From: JBBEDS01 sp040881175
GTDB taxonomy: Bacteria; Patescibacteriota; Minisyncoccia; 2-02-FULL-40-12; IGHO2-01-FULL-4-A
Assembly: GCA_040881175.1 (NCBI GenBank)
Contig: JBBEDS010000009.1
Coordinates: forward strand, 1 to 29,971
DNA length: 29,971 nucleotides
Reading direction: 5' to 3'
The translations under genes and the position numbers were made by a program. Shown in pieces: positions 22,513 through 28,859 of this stretch; positions within the stretch are counted from its first letter, which is position 1, and every line of letters starts with the position of its first letter. The notes beneath the pieces were generated by a model. It saw only the letters and a list, made by a program, of their open reading frames with translations. It searched no databases and was not told where the DNA came from.

Positions 22513-22596
22513 GGAAGAGGTGAGTGACCAAGATTCAGACCAAAACCTTCATTTAAACAAAAATTTTGGCCTAGGCCCTGCATCGGTTCCCTCTCC
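22513..22596 (-). promoter_or_regulatory. Long hairpin in the pnp leader
   Basis: On the minus strand an outer stem GGAGAGGGAACC (22596-22585) pairs imperfectly with GGTC...CCTCTTCC (22529-22513), and an inner stem GGCCAAAA (22571-22564) pairs with TTTTGGTC (22545-22538). In E. coli a comparable stem before pnp is cut by RNase III and allows PNPase to control its own mRNA. A similar role here is inference. Confidence 0.45.
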
Positions 22597-22613
22597 TCTC
22601 GCTTATTTATTTG

Positions 22614-23159
22614 TTAATTAATTTTAATTAAATACTTTTGTGGTTCGGCTCCCAAATCTACGAATTTGTCTACTGCCTCTTTTAATTTGCCTGATGTACT
22701 CCTGCCGAATGATATTGCCTCAACTTTCAGTCCTTGGGATATTCTTAAGTATTCCACTAGTGGCAAGAAGTCGCCATCGCCGGATACTATTACGGCTACG
22801 TCTATCTTATCAGCTAAAATCACCGCGTCTATAGCCAGACCTACGTCCCAATCGGCTTTCTTCATGCCGCCAGGGAATATTTGCAGATCCTTCTCTTTGA
22901 TCTCAAATCCGCTTTTTTCCAGAGCCTCAAAAAATGCCTTCTCTTCGCCGCTCTCGGTCCTGATGACATAGATTAGAGCGCGTATCAGTTGGCGGTCGCC
23001 GACTGCCGTATCTAATATTTTTTTGAAGTTTACTCGGGCCTTATACAGATTCTTGGCCGAGTGGTACATGTTCTGGGCGTCAATAAAAACTCCCACTCTT
23101 TGATGACGGGAGCCAGAGTCTGTGCTTTTGTTCCTTCGTCCAGTTTTTTGCATGATCAT
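22614..23159 (-). CDS. NYN-domain (LabA/DUF88) putative ribonuclease
   Basis: NYN domains are PIN-like nuclease folds that act on RNA. The 181 residues, after a basic 20-residue start, show VGVFIDAQNMYHS with the first acidic residue, a middle ADWDVGLAIDAVIL and VIVSGDGDFLPLVEYLR, giving the usual set of metal-binding aspartates. The C-terminal helices end FVDLGAEPQKYLIKIN. It starts 4 bases after rpsO and precedes pnp, so a putative endonuclease and an exonuclease for RNA share a transcript with S15. No Shine-Dalgarno. Confidence 0.85.
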   Translation of the reverse strand: MIMQKTGRRNKSTDSGSRHQRVGVFIDAQNMYHSAKNLYKARVNFKKILDTAVGDRQLIRALIYVIRTESGEEKAFFEALEKSGFEIKEKDLQIFPGGMKKADWDVGLAIDAVILADKIDVAVIVSGDGDFLPLVEYLRISQGLKVEAISFGRSTSGKLKEAVDKFVDLGAEPQKYLIKIN

Positions 23160-23163
23160 CGGT

Positions 23164-23430
23164 CTATCTCTTCAGTCCTAGGTGCTTGATTACTTTAGAG
23201 TATCTTGTCTCTGACTCTTTGTTGAGATAGTCCAGGAGCCTTCTGCGCTTGGCGACCATCTTTAAAAGACCGGTTCTTGAACCGTTGTCTTTCGGGTGTT
23301 TCTTCAAATGTTTGGTAAGGCTCTCGATTTCCTTGGTAAAAAGGGCAATCTGGACTTCCGCAGAACCGCTATCACCCTCGTGAAGGGCGTGCTCTGACAT
23401 GATTTTCTGTTTTTGCTTAGGGTTTAACAT
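23164..23430 (-). CDS. rpsO: Small ribosomal subunit protein uS15
   Basis: S15 binds 16S rRNA early in 30S assembly. The 88 residues match the normal length and carry LHEGDSGSAEVQIALFT, LTKHLKKHPKDNGSRTGLLKMVAKRRRLLDYL, the rRNA-binding part. The ATG at 23430 follows an extended -10 (TGTTATAGT) by 8 bases, so the transcript is probably leaderless and heads the rpsO-NYN-pnp unit. Confidence 0.97.
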   Translation of the reverse strand: MLNPKQKQKIMSEHALHEGDSGSAEVQIALFTKEIESLTKHLKKHPKDNGSRTGLLKMVAKRRRLLDYLNKESETRYSKVIKHLGLKR

Positions 23431-23438
23431 TAAGGAAT

Positions 23439-23467
23439 ACTATAACACGACATGGGGGAAATTAAAA
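23439..23467 (-). promoter_or_regulatory. rpsO promoter, extended -10, leaderless type
   Basis: On the minus strand TGTTATAGT with the -10 at 23444-23439, 8 bases before the ATG. The -35 position (TTTTAA) is weak and lies in the T tract of the upstream terminator. Confidence 0.5.
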
Positions 23468-23488
23468 GACCCCCCAGATAGGGAGGTC
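23462..23488 (-). terminator. Terminator containing the end of the transglycosylase gene
   Basis: On the minus strand GACCTCCC-TATCT-GGGGGGTC is followed by TTTTAATTT. The last codons of the upstream gene form the stem and its TAA stop lies in the T tract. Confidence 0.75.
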
Positions 23489-24670
23489 GAGCCACCTTTG
23501 GCTGATGAGAAAATCAAGTTTATCCATGTAATCCAGAGATTCGCTGGTTCTTTTACGTTTTCTTAACTCTTTACGCCAGTCGTTGCCAGTTTTTCTGTGA
23601 GCGACCACCGCTTGGATAACCGGACCCACGCCGCCGTTGTATGCCGCTGCTAAGTAGTGCTCAAGATTAGGATCAGAACTGATATCCGGTCCCAAGACGC
23701 GGGCCATCTCAGTGAGGTTGTGATTGTGGAGCAGTACGGCGGCCTTCATTGATTGAATATGGTTTCCGACGCCGTTTGAAAATGATGGTAATTTCGCCCA
23801 TCTGTACCTTGCCCGTATGAGCTCCCAGGTCCTGCCGGTGTATTGCATTAGACCGGAAGCTCTAGCCGGACTAGATGTTTTAACGTATGCGCCATCTCGG
23901 TTGACCGCAATGATCGTAAGCACTCTTTCATAAGGGCTTAATTCCAGTTTGCCTTCTTTGAATTGATTGGCATCGAATGGATCGGTGTGCTCAATCAGCA
24001 CCAGCCTTTCCATCACATCGACAAGCCACTCCGATTTCAAATCAAGAAGGAATTTGGCCGAGACTCCCTGTCCGAGTCGGTCCAGTTCTGCGAAGGATTG
24101 TTTTAGGGTATCCCTCAGGTACTTTTTGCCCTCGGCAACCATTTCCTGATTGTGTAGGGAGGTGGAATAGGGGCTATATATCACATCCCGGTATCTGCCG
24201 TTGCTTAGCCGTACCCGGTATTTGTTAGCAATGACTACCCAGCCTTCCGGCTTCGTGACCTTGAACGGCGTATTGAAGCTGTTCCACCTTAATCCAGAAG
24301 GTCTTTCCTCGACCTCCAGTGTGAAGTTTTTGGCCACGTTTACTAAATCGGGGCCGGCCCTCTTAACTTTAATGATCCTGACTTCGCCGGTTTCCATATT
24401 GAACAATTTGACCGCTATCTCTTTCCAGGCGAAATCAACAACCCGATGCTTTGAGGTCGCGCCAGTGGCCGACCTTCTCTCGGCAAAGTATACCTTGGTT
24501 TCTCCGGAATGCTTTATTCTCACCTCTTCCAGCTCTTTTTTACCTTTTTCTGCCTCTTCAGTCAGACTGGTATATGTTGGTTTTACGACAGTTTGCCCAG
24601 AGGCAAGTTTAGATAGCAGGACGATTGCCACTGCGACCCGAAAAGCAAAGCCGATTGTTAGTATTTTCAC
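23462..24670 (-). CDS. Secreted lytic-transglycosylase-like (SLT) protein
   Basis: SLT enzymes cleave peptidoglycan glycan strands. The 402 residues begin with a signal peptide (RVAVAIVLLSKLASG) and an N-terminal region of unknown fold with Lys/Val-rich strands. From about 255 an SLT-like domain shows ASGLMQYTGRTW, HIQSMKAAVLLHNHN and AAYNGGVGPV, all typical. The catalytic Glu, expected in the ES just upstream of GLMQ, is missing; the sequence there reads AVNRDGAYVK. The protein may be inactive, bind glycans, or use Asp. The start is GTG, fixed by AGGAGGG 5-6 bases upstream. Confidence 0.8.
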   Translation of the reverse strand: MKILTIGFAFRVAVAIVLLSKLASGQTVVKPTYTSLTEEAEKGKKELEEVRIKHSGETKVYFAERRSATGATSKHRVVDFAWKEIAVKLFNMETGEVRIIKVKRAGPDLVNVAKNFTLEVEERPSGLRWNSFNTPFKVTKPEGWVVIANKYRVRLSNGRYRDVIYSPYSTSLHNQEMVAEGKKYLRDTLKQSFAELDRLGQGVSAKFLLDLKSEWLVDVMERLVLIEHTDPFDANQFKEGKLELSPYERVLTIIAVNRDGAYVKTSSPARASGLMQYTGRTWELIRARYRWAKLPSFSNGVGNHIQSMKAAVLLHNHNLTEMARVLGPDISSDPNLEHYLAAAYNGGVGPVIQAVVAHRKTGNDWRKELRKRKRTSESLDYMDKLDFLISQRWLDLPIWGVF

Positions 24671-24674
24671 TCCG

Positions 24675-24681
24675 CCCTCCT
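24675..24681 (-). promoter_or_regulatory. Ribosome binding site fixing a GTG start
   Basis: AGGAGGG on the minus strand lies at the right distance from GTG at 24670. The first in-frame ATG would be far downstream and would lose the signal peptide. Confidence 0.7.
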
Positions 24682-24753
24682 GAGATGTGAAGGTTCTAGA
24701 GTATTGATAACATATTTTGTCAGGCCGTTAAATATTCTAATGTCGCACAAGAA

Positions 24754-24762
24754 TGGTATACT
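24754..24762 (+). promoter_or_regulatory. Recombinase promoter, extended -10, leaderless type
   Basis: TGGTATACT is an extended -10 that ends 6 bases before the ATG at 24769. No clear -35 is seen. No room remains for a Shine-Dalgarno. Confidence 0.6.
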
Positions 24763-24768
24763 AGTAGC

Positions 24769-25692
24769 ATGGATGTAAAAGAGTTGAAGACACAATTTTT
24801 GGAACATTTGGAGATAGAGAAGAATAGATCTCCTAAAACGGTTGAAAATTACAACCACTATTTAACCCGCTTTATTAACTTCAGCGGAGTGAAGAGCGCG
24901 GGAGATATTACCGAGGAGGTAATACGAAAATTTAGGCTGCAATTGAACAGGCTGACGGATGAGTCTGGCCACACACTAAAAAAAGTTACTCAAAATTACC
25001 ACATCATTGCTCTGCGGGCTTTCCTAAAGTATTTAGCCAAGAGAGATATTAAGACTGCAGTTGCGGAAAAGATTGAGCTCGGCAAGCAAGAGGAAAGACA
25101 GGTTGTTTTCTTGGAGAAAAACGAACTTGAAAGATTTCTGTGCTCTCCGCAGGGGGTAAGTCTGAGCGATCTTCGCGACCGCTCCATATTAGAAACTCTT
25201 TTCTCCACCGGTTTACGCGTGTCGGAGCTTTGCTCGTTGGACAGGGAGGATATTGATATAAAGAGGGGAGAGTTTACCGTTCGGGGGAAGGGCAGCAAAC
25301 TGCGCGTGGTATTTTTATCAGAAGAAGCTAGGGCGGCCCTGACTACATATTTGGATAAGCGGCCTGATGCTGACGAGGCTTTGTTCATACGCATACCCCA
25401 TCATGAAAAGTTTGAAAAATACGAGAATCTGAGGCTGACCCCGAGGAGTATCCAGAGAATAATCAGGAAGTATGCCGTAGCGGCCGGAATAATTGGTAAG
25501 AAAGTTTCACCCCACTCGTTGAGGCACAGTTTCGCGACTGATCTTTTACGAAACGGAGCAGATATTCGTTCGGTCCAGGCCCTGCTGGGCCATTCATCGG
25601 TCACAACTACGCAGATATATACCCACGTGACGGATAAGCAGCTACGGGAGGTGCATGATAAGTTCCACGGGAAAAACAAAAAACAGGATTAG
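24769..25692 (+). CDS. XerC/XerD-like tyrosine recombinase
   Basis: Xer recombinases resolve chromosome dimers at a dif site. The 307 residues have an N-terminal SAM-like DNA-binding domain (about 1-90) and a catalytic domain with R150 (STGLRVSEL), K174 (GKGSK), H249 and R252 (PHSLRH), H275 (LGHSSVTTTQ) and nucleophile Y284 (IYTHV), so all catalytic residues are present. It matches the length of chromosomal Xer proteins and has no integron or phage neighbours. I cannot say whether it is XerC, XerD or a single-Xer type. Its TAG stop lies in the loop of the following terminator. Confidence 0.93.
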   Translation: MDVKELKTQFLEHLEIEKNRSPKTVENYNHYLTRFINFSGVKSAGDITEEVIRKFRLQLNRLTDESGHTLKKVTQNYHIIALRAFLKYLAKRDIKTAVAEKIELGKQEERQVVFLEKNELERFLCSPQGVSLSDLRDRSILETLFSTGLRVSELCSLDREDIDIKRGEFTVRGKGSKLRVVFLSEEARAALTTYLDKRPDADEALFIRIPHHEKFEKYENLRLTPRSIQRIIRKYAVAAGIIGKKVSPHSLRHSFATDLLRNGADIRSVQALLGHSSVTTTQIYTHVTDKQLREVHDKFHGKNKKQD

Positions 25693-25704
25693 ACCTGTTT
25701 CTTT
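25676..25704. terminator. Bidirectional terminator with a stop codon in its loop
   Basis: AAACAGG (25681-25687) pairs with CCTGTTT (25694-25700). The loop ATTAGA holds the recombinase TAG stop (25690-25692). On the minus strand TTTTTTG follows the stem, serving the EamA-like gene. Confidence 0.75.
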
Positions 25705-25706
25705 GT

Positions 25707-26120
25707 CTAGATGATCATCAATACCGCTCCGGCCGTGAGTAAGATGACGCCGAGTACCGATTTGATGGTTAGCGCTTCGCCTAAGAACAGGGCAGCTAGC
25801 AATACCACGAATACGACAGAGAGTCTGTCTACTGATGCGACGCGCGAGGCAAGCCCGAATTTAAGAGCGGAAAAATAGAAGAGCCAAGAGAGAGCTCCGG
25901 CAACTCCAGAGAGTACTATGAATTTAAATGGTTTTGAACCGATGGTGTTTAACAGATGAAGCTTTCCCATCGAAAGGGAGACGACAAGTAGAAATACGAA
26001 CATGATAAATGACCTGACGGTTGTCGCGAGTGTTGTATCCAGATTGGCTATGCCTATCTTACCGAATATTGCGACCAGAGCCGCGAATATCGCCGATAGC
26101 AATGCGAATATTAACCACAT
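25707..26120 (-). CDS. Single-repeat EamA/DMT-type membrane protein
   Basis: The 137 residues form about five membrane helices, with GVAGALSWLFYFSALKFG, SVDRLSVVFVVLLAALFLGE and a C-terminal SVLGVILLTAGAVLMII, the pattern of one EamA (drug/metabolite transporter) half. Full transporters have two repeats, so this one would pair as a dimer. Substrate unknown. The frame is open much further upstream to 26393, but that part overlaps the preceding gene and its terminator and is not hydrophobic. The ATG at 26120 follows an extended -10 (TGCTAAAAT) by 7 bases, so it is probably leaderless. Confidence 0.85.
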   Translation of the reverse strand: MWLIFALLSAIFAALVAIFGKIGIANLDTTLATTVRSFIMFVFLLVVSLSMGKLHLLNTIGSKPFKFIVLSGVAGALSWLFYFSALKFGLASRVASVDRLSVVFVVLLAALFLGEALTIKSVLGVILLTAGAVLMII

Positions 26121-26127
26121 GATTGAT

Positions 26128-26136
26128 ATTTTAGCA
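26128..26136 (-). promoter_or_regulatory. Promoter of the EamA-like gene, extended -10
   Basis: TGCTAAAAT on the minus strand ends 7 bases before the ATG at 26120. The -35 position is poor (TTCTCT). Confidence 0.5.
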
Positions 26137-26157
26137 CAACAGTTGGCAGCAGAGAAT

Positions 26158-26179
26158 GAAAAGCCCCACCGAAGTGGGG
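26158..26179 (-). terminator. Terminator with a UUCG tetraloop
   Basis: On the minus strand CCCCAC-TTCG-GTGGGG is followed by CTTTTC. It ends the gene at 26195-26638. Confidence 0.8.
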
Positions 26180-26194
26180 TTCTGACTTTTAAAC

Positions 26195-26638
26195 TCAAGC
26201 CGCTCGGACGACTAGAGGCTCTGGTTTGATACCGAGCTTGTTGATTACTTCTCTCATCGCTTCCGTTACTGTCTGCGTGTTTCTCTTGAACTCCTCGTTT
26301 TCCAAGGAGAGAAGAGGGTGCGCTTGAAACATCCCATTCCAGGGACTGCCAAGCCGCATATCCAGCATTACTGGACCGCCTACTATTGCCCATGGATAGG
26401 CATCGATCACATTACCCGTCTGGGTAACGAGCCAGGAGTGTTGGTATCCTTTTCTGGGGAAATATCCATCCTTGTATTGGACGGGAAAGAATTCCGCCAG
26501 TGCTCGAGCGATCATGTGGCAAGACACTTCTTCCTTGTCCGGCAGTTCAATATCCGGCATGTATTCCATAACCTTTATGATTTTTGCAAGGACCTGAAGA
26601 TCCGAATGTGGAGCTACTGTGATGGCATACGGAGTCAT
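26195..26638 (-). CDS. Small protein with a Cys-His-Asp arrangement (transglutaminase/papain-like?)
   Basis: No family recognised with certainty. The 147 residues have no signal peptide. Cys40 starts a helix (EVSCHMIARALAEFF), His67 lies in a strand (YQHSWLVTQTGNVID) and Asp79 in VIDAYPWAIVGG. This order and spacing resemble the Cys-His-Asp triad of transglutaminase-like or papain-like folds, which include proteases, amidases and acyl-transfer enzymes. It may also be a non-catalytic relative. GAGGAG lies before the ATG, and a strong promoter overlaps the end of the gene upstream. Confidence 0.65.
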   Translation of the reverse strand: MTPYAITVAPHSDLQVLAKIIKVMEYMPDIELPDKEEVSCHMIARALAEFFPVQYKDGYFPRKGYQHSWLVTQTGNVIDAYPWAIVGGPVMLDMRLGSPWNGMFQAHPLLSLENEEFKRNTQTVTEAMREVINKLGIKPEPLVVRAA

Positions 26639-26674
26639 AGTTTTCTCCTCGTTCTTGGTCTATCCGTTTCGGAG

Positions 26675-26703
26675 ATAATACAATTTTTATGTCAAAGCGT
26701 CAA
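26675..26703 (-). promoter_or_regulatory. Promoter of the Cys-His-Asp protein gene
   Basis: On the minus strand TTGACG (26703-26698), 17-base spacer, TATTAT (26680-26675). The -35 overlaps the last bases of the upstream gene, and the leader is about 30 bases. Confidence 0.7.
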
Positions 26704-27089
26704 ACTCTAGTTGCGGGGTTTATGAGGATGAAATCATCATTATCATTAACCTGTTTGCCGTCTATATTAACAACCACTCTGTATTTGCCGGCTTCTTTGA
26801 AGACGACGTTGATGAACTGTACTGCGAAGTGAGCTCGTTGCCCCACCCTGGCGATATTGATGGTTTTTGGAGTTGATTTAATAACCGTCTCTCCGGAGGG
26901 GGAGAGTAGCTCTATGATTTCCTCGTAGTTCCCCGGTTCGCCGGAGATGCCGGTCACTACCGCGAACTTAGGATGGCCAGCTGGGAATCTGGAAGCAATT
27001 ATTTCATCAAAGATACCGATTACGTTGAGCTTCTTGTCTTCAGAAAAGAAAGCCTCCTCGCAAATATGTACAAAATGTAGTTTGGTCAT
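26700..27089 (-). CDS. DUF6941-like small protein
   Basis: The 129 residues begin MTKLHFVHICEEAFFSEDKKLNVIGIFDEI, which resembles family DUF6941 (sensor- or ligand-like beta domains of unknown role; my recollection, not a search). The rest is beta-rich and ends FKEAGKYRVVVNIDGKQ, typical of a beta-sandwich. There is no signal peptide. A -10 box ends 9 bases before the ATG and there is no Shine-Dalgarno, so the mRNA is probably leaderless. Confidence 0.65.
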   Translation of the reverse strand: MTKLHFVHICEEAFFSEDKKLNVIGIFDEIIASRFPAGHPKFAVVTGISGEPGNYEEIIELLSPSGETVIKSTPKTINIARVGQRAHFAVQFINVVFKEAGKYRVVVNIDGKQVNDNDDFILINPATRV

Positions 27090-27090
27090 G

Positions 27091-27127
27091 TTGTTTTAAA
27101 TATATGTTCTGTGGTATATAAAAGCAA
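27091..27127. promoter_or_regulatory. Two overlapping divergent promoters
   Basis: Minus strand: TTGCTT (27127-27122), 17 bases, TATATT (27104-27099), for the DUF6941-like gene. Plus strand: TTGTTT (27091-27096), 18 bases, TATATA (27115-27120), for the gene at 27153. The -10 and -35 boxes of the two promoters interleave, so only one polymerase can bind at a time. Confidence 0.55.
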
Positions 27128-27152
27128 ACTGTTATTTGAAAAAGAGGTGTAA

Positions 27153-27776
27153 ATGGAGACGAAAGAGATTGCAGCTCTTATCGTAGTGCTGCTGTATTTA
27201 ATAAGCGCACTCAGGTATTGCTGGCAAACAGTAAAGGGACAGATAAGGCCTGTTTTTGCAACTTGGCTGTTGTTTGCCGTAGCGACTGGTCTCAGTTTAG
27301 CAACATATTTTTCTTCCGAGAAACACAGCGCAGTCAGCAATATTGGTAATGTCTGCGATGCCACCGCAACATGGTCAGTCTTTCTTGTAATTTCTATTTT
27401 TGCCAAGAATAAAATCTGGGGGTTCAATCGCTTTGAGAAAAGATGCCTTCTGGCGGCCGGTTTGATAGTCATATTCTGGATTTTTAGTCGGGAACATGTA
27501 GTTGCCAACTTGTTATTACAGTCCCTGATTACTGTCGGATACTTGCCGATGATCAGGAGTCTTTGGAGAACTGTCGGAAACACCGAATCATTTCTAGCCT
27601 GGTCTCTATGCTTAATAGCCGTAATCGTTTCCATATATCCTGCAGCTGCAGGCGATGACTCACTTGCCCTTACATATGTTCTGAGGGGGCTAGGTTGCGT
27701 TTCGCTCACTCTTTTGATTATGTTGAGGGCGGAGCTGAGGTCACATAAACTAACCTCTTTGGGTAAGTGGAGATAA
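27153..27776 (+). CDS. Seven-helix PQ-loop-like membrane protein
   Basis: The 207 residues form about seven membrane helices. Two halves look related: ISALRYCWQTVKGQIRP...WLLFAVATGL and ITVGYLPMIRSLWRTVG...WSLCLIAVI, each with a helix, a short basic loop and a second Trp-containing helix. This recalls the PQ-loop/SWEET layout of small transporters, with the Pro in YLPMI. Function unknown. AGAGGTG lies 5 bases before the ATG. It is divergent from the DUF6941-like gene. Confidence 0.7.
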   Translation: METKEIAALIVVLLYLISALRYCWQTVKGQIRPVFATWLLFAVATGLSLATYFSSEKHSAVSNIGNVCDATATWSVFLVISIFAKNKIWGFNRFEKRCLLAAGLIVIFWIFSREHVVANLLLQSLITVGYLPMIRSLWRTVGNTESFLAWSLCLIAVIVSIYPAAAGDDSLALTYVLRGLGCVSLTLLIMLRAELRSHKLTSLGKWR

Positions 27777-27803
27777 AAAGACCACGCGTTGCGTGGTTTT
27801 CTA
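27777..27803. terminator. Bidirectional terminator between convergent genes
   Basis: ACCACGC-GTT-GCGTGGT (27781-27797) is flanked by AAAAAG and TTTCTAATTT. It serves the genes ending at 27776 (+) and 27808 (-). Confidence 0.85.
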
Positions 27804-27807
27804 ATTT

Positions 27808-28143
27808 CTAGCCCGGACTATTGAGCCGTTCATGGTGTATTCGGCCCCATTCTTCCAAATCTTGGCGGCTCCGCTCTGAGGCTTCTCTCCTGAGCTTTCT
27901 GTGTTCTTTGATCTTTTTTCTTGAGAAAAGAGGTAGCTCGATTGTAGCGCTCTCGATCCTTTTGTCACTTCGCGTTACGTCCAGTCTGCTGGCGCAGGCA
28001 CTCTCGTATAGGGACATCATGCCCCCATGTTGTTCGAATGTCTCTTCAAGGCGGGCTAGGACCTCTCGGTCATAGGGAGTCTCCGGGGTTAGGAGAACAT
28101 CCAGCCTATTCCCTTTGCTTGAAATGATAATATCCTTCTTCAT
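27808..28143 (-). CDS. Unknown 111-residue charged protein
   Basis: No family recognised. It starts with two strands (KKDIIISSKGNRLDVLLTPE), continues with a helix (DREVLARLEETFEQHGGMMS) and ends in a highly charged helix rich in Arg, Lys and Glu (RKKIKEHRKLRREASERSRQDLEEW). There is no membrane segment. GGAGGT lies before the ATG, behind a promoter with a palindrome in its spacer. Confidence 0.65.
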   Translation of the reverse strand: MKKDIIISSKGNRLDVLLTPETPYDREVLARLEETFEQHGGMMSLYESACASRLDVTRSDKRIESATIELPLFSRKKIKEHRKLRREASERSRQDLEEWGRIHHERLNSPG

Positions 28144-28177
28144 GCTTTTACCTCCCGCTAATTAATGTGCTGTCGGT

Positions 28178-28206
28178 ATCTTAATTTATATAAATTAGTT
28201 TTACAA
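28178..28206 (-). promoter_or_regulatory. Promoter with a 16-bp palindrome in its spacer
   Basis: On the minus strand TTGTAA (28206-28201), 17 bases, TAAGAT (28183-28178). The spacer holds the perfect palindrome TAATTTATATAAATTA (28182-28197), well placed for a repressor. Confidence 0.55.
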
Positions 28207-28221
28207 ACTCTAGAAGCTACC

Positions 28222-28250
28222 TTGACGGATAAGTCAAAATACCGTATATC
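28222..28250 (+). promoter_or_regulatory. SET-gene promoter with an inverted repeat at the -35
   Basis: TTGACG (28222-28227), 17-base spacer, TATATC (28245-28250). TTGAC (28222-28226) and GTCAA (28233-28237) form an inverted repeat over the -35 box. Confidence 0.65.
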
Positions 28251-28287
28251 TAAGCCAATCTTTGAAAACTTTTTTCCGGAGGAGTAA

Positions 28288-28827
28288 ATGAGGAAGTCCA
28301 AACCTTATCGACCCGCGAAGCCAGTAGAAAGACCACGAAAAGTAAAATTTCCACAGTTTGGTGTGGAGGTCAGGATTAGTAAAATTCATGGTATGGGCGT
28401 GTTTGCTACTAAGTATTTTAATCCTGGCGCATTCATTGGGGCGATCTCGGGCGTTGTTCCCGAGGTGCCAGACCCTGATTGCAAGTATTCCATTTGGTTT
28501 GAGGATTCACGAGGGAGGAGTACTACACACGTTCCACATCCACCCTTTCGATATCTCAACCACGCCTCTGAGTGTAATGCGGAGATGGATCGGACTACAC
28601 TCTACGCATTGGACCATATTCTCGCGGGGGATGAGATTACCATCTACTACGGTGAAGAATGGGATGAGGAAGAGAATAAGGAAAACATGACCTCGAAAGG
28701 TATGGATGACGGCTCTGATGAAGATACGAATAGTCTGCGGAGTGCTGAGGCTAAACTCAAGAAGCTCCTCAAACTTATTGAGAGGATAAAGAAACAGAAA
28801 AAATCTGCCACATCTAAAAAAAGTTAG
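28288..28827 (+). CDS. SET-domain protein (putative lysine methyltransferase)
   Basis: SET domains transfer methyl groups from S-adenosylmethionine to lysine. In 179 residues the core motifs are present: IHGMGVFATKYF (about 33-44), FRYLNHASECNAEM (NH at 91-92, the cofactor site) and AGDEITIYYGEEW (about 113-125, with the Tyr pair). A basic start (KPYRPAKPVERPRKVKF) and a Lys-rich C-terminal helix (LKKLLKLIERIKKQKK) could bind nucleic acid or the substrate. Bacterial SET proteins of this small type are often gained by transfer. GGAGGAG lies before the ATG, and a terminator overlaps the stop. Confidence 0.88.
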   Translation: MRKSKPYRPAKPVERPRKVKFPQFGVEVRISKIHGMGVFATKYFNPGAFIGAISGVVPEVPDPDCKYSIWFEDSRGRSTTHVPHPPFRYLNHASECNAEMDRTTLYALDHILAGDEITIYYGEEWDEEENKENMTSKGMDDGSDEDTNSLRSAEAKLKKLLKLIERIKKQKKSATSKKS

Positions 28828-28854
28828 ACCCCGAGTTAGCTCGAGGTCTTTTTT
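28827..28854. terminator. Terminator after the SET gene
   Basis: GACCCCGAG-TTAG-CTCGAGGTC, one mismatch, followed by TTTTTT. On the minus strand a T tract also follows, for the gene ending at 28860. Confidence 0.75.
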
Positions 28855-28859
28855 AATTT

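Noticed and set aside
24769..25692. Tyrosine recombinase as an integrase marking a mobile element
   Set aside because: Length and residues fit a chromosomal Xer protein; no tRNA gene, attachment repeats, phage or plasmid genes are beside it.
17766..25700. CCTGTTT/AAACAGG copies near 17766, 18255 and 25681 as a mobile or attachment-site repeat
   Set aside because: Each is part of a local hairpin or terminator with different surroundings; there is no long shared sequence and no target duplication.
26121..26393. Upstream extension of the EamA-like gene
   Set aside because: It overlaps the Cys-His-Asp gene and its terminator, is not hydrophobic, and the ATG at 26120 directly follows an extended -10 box.
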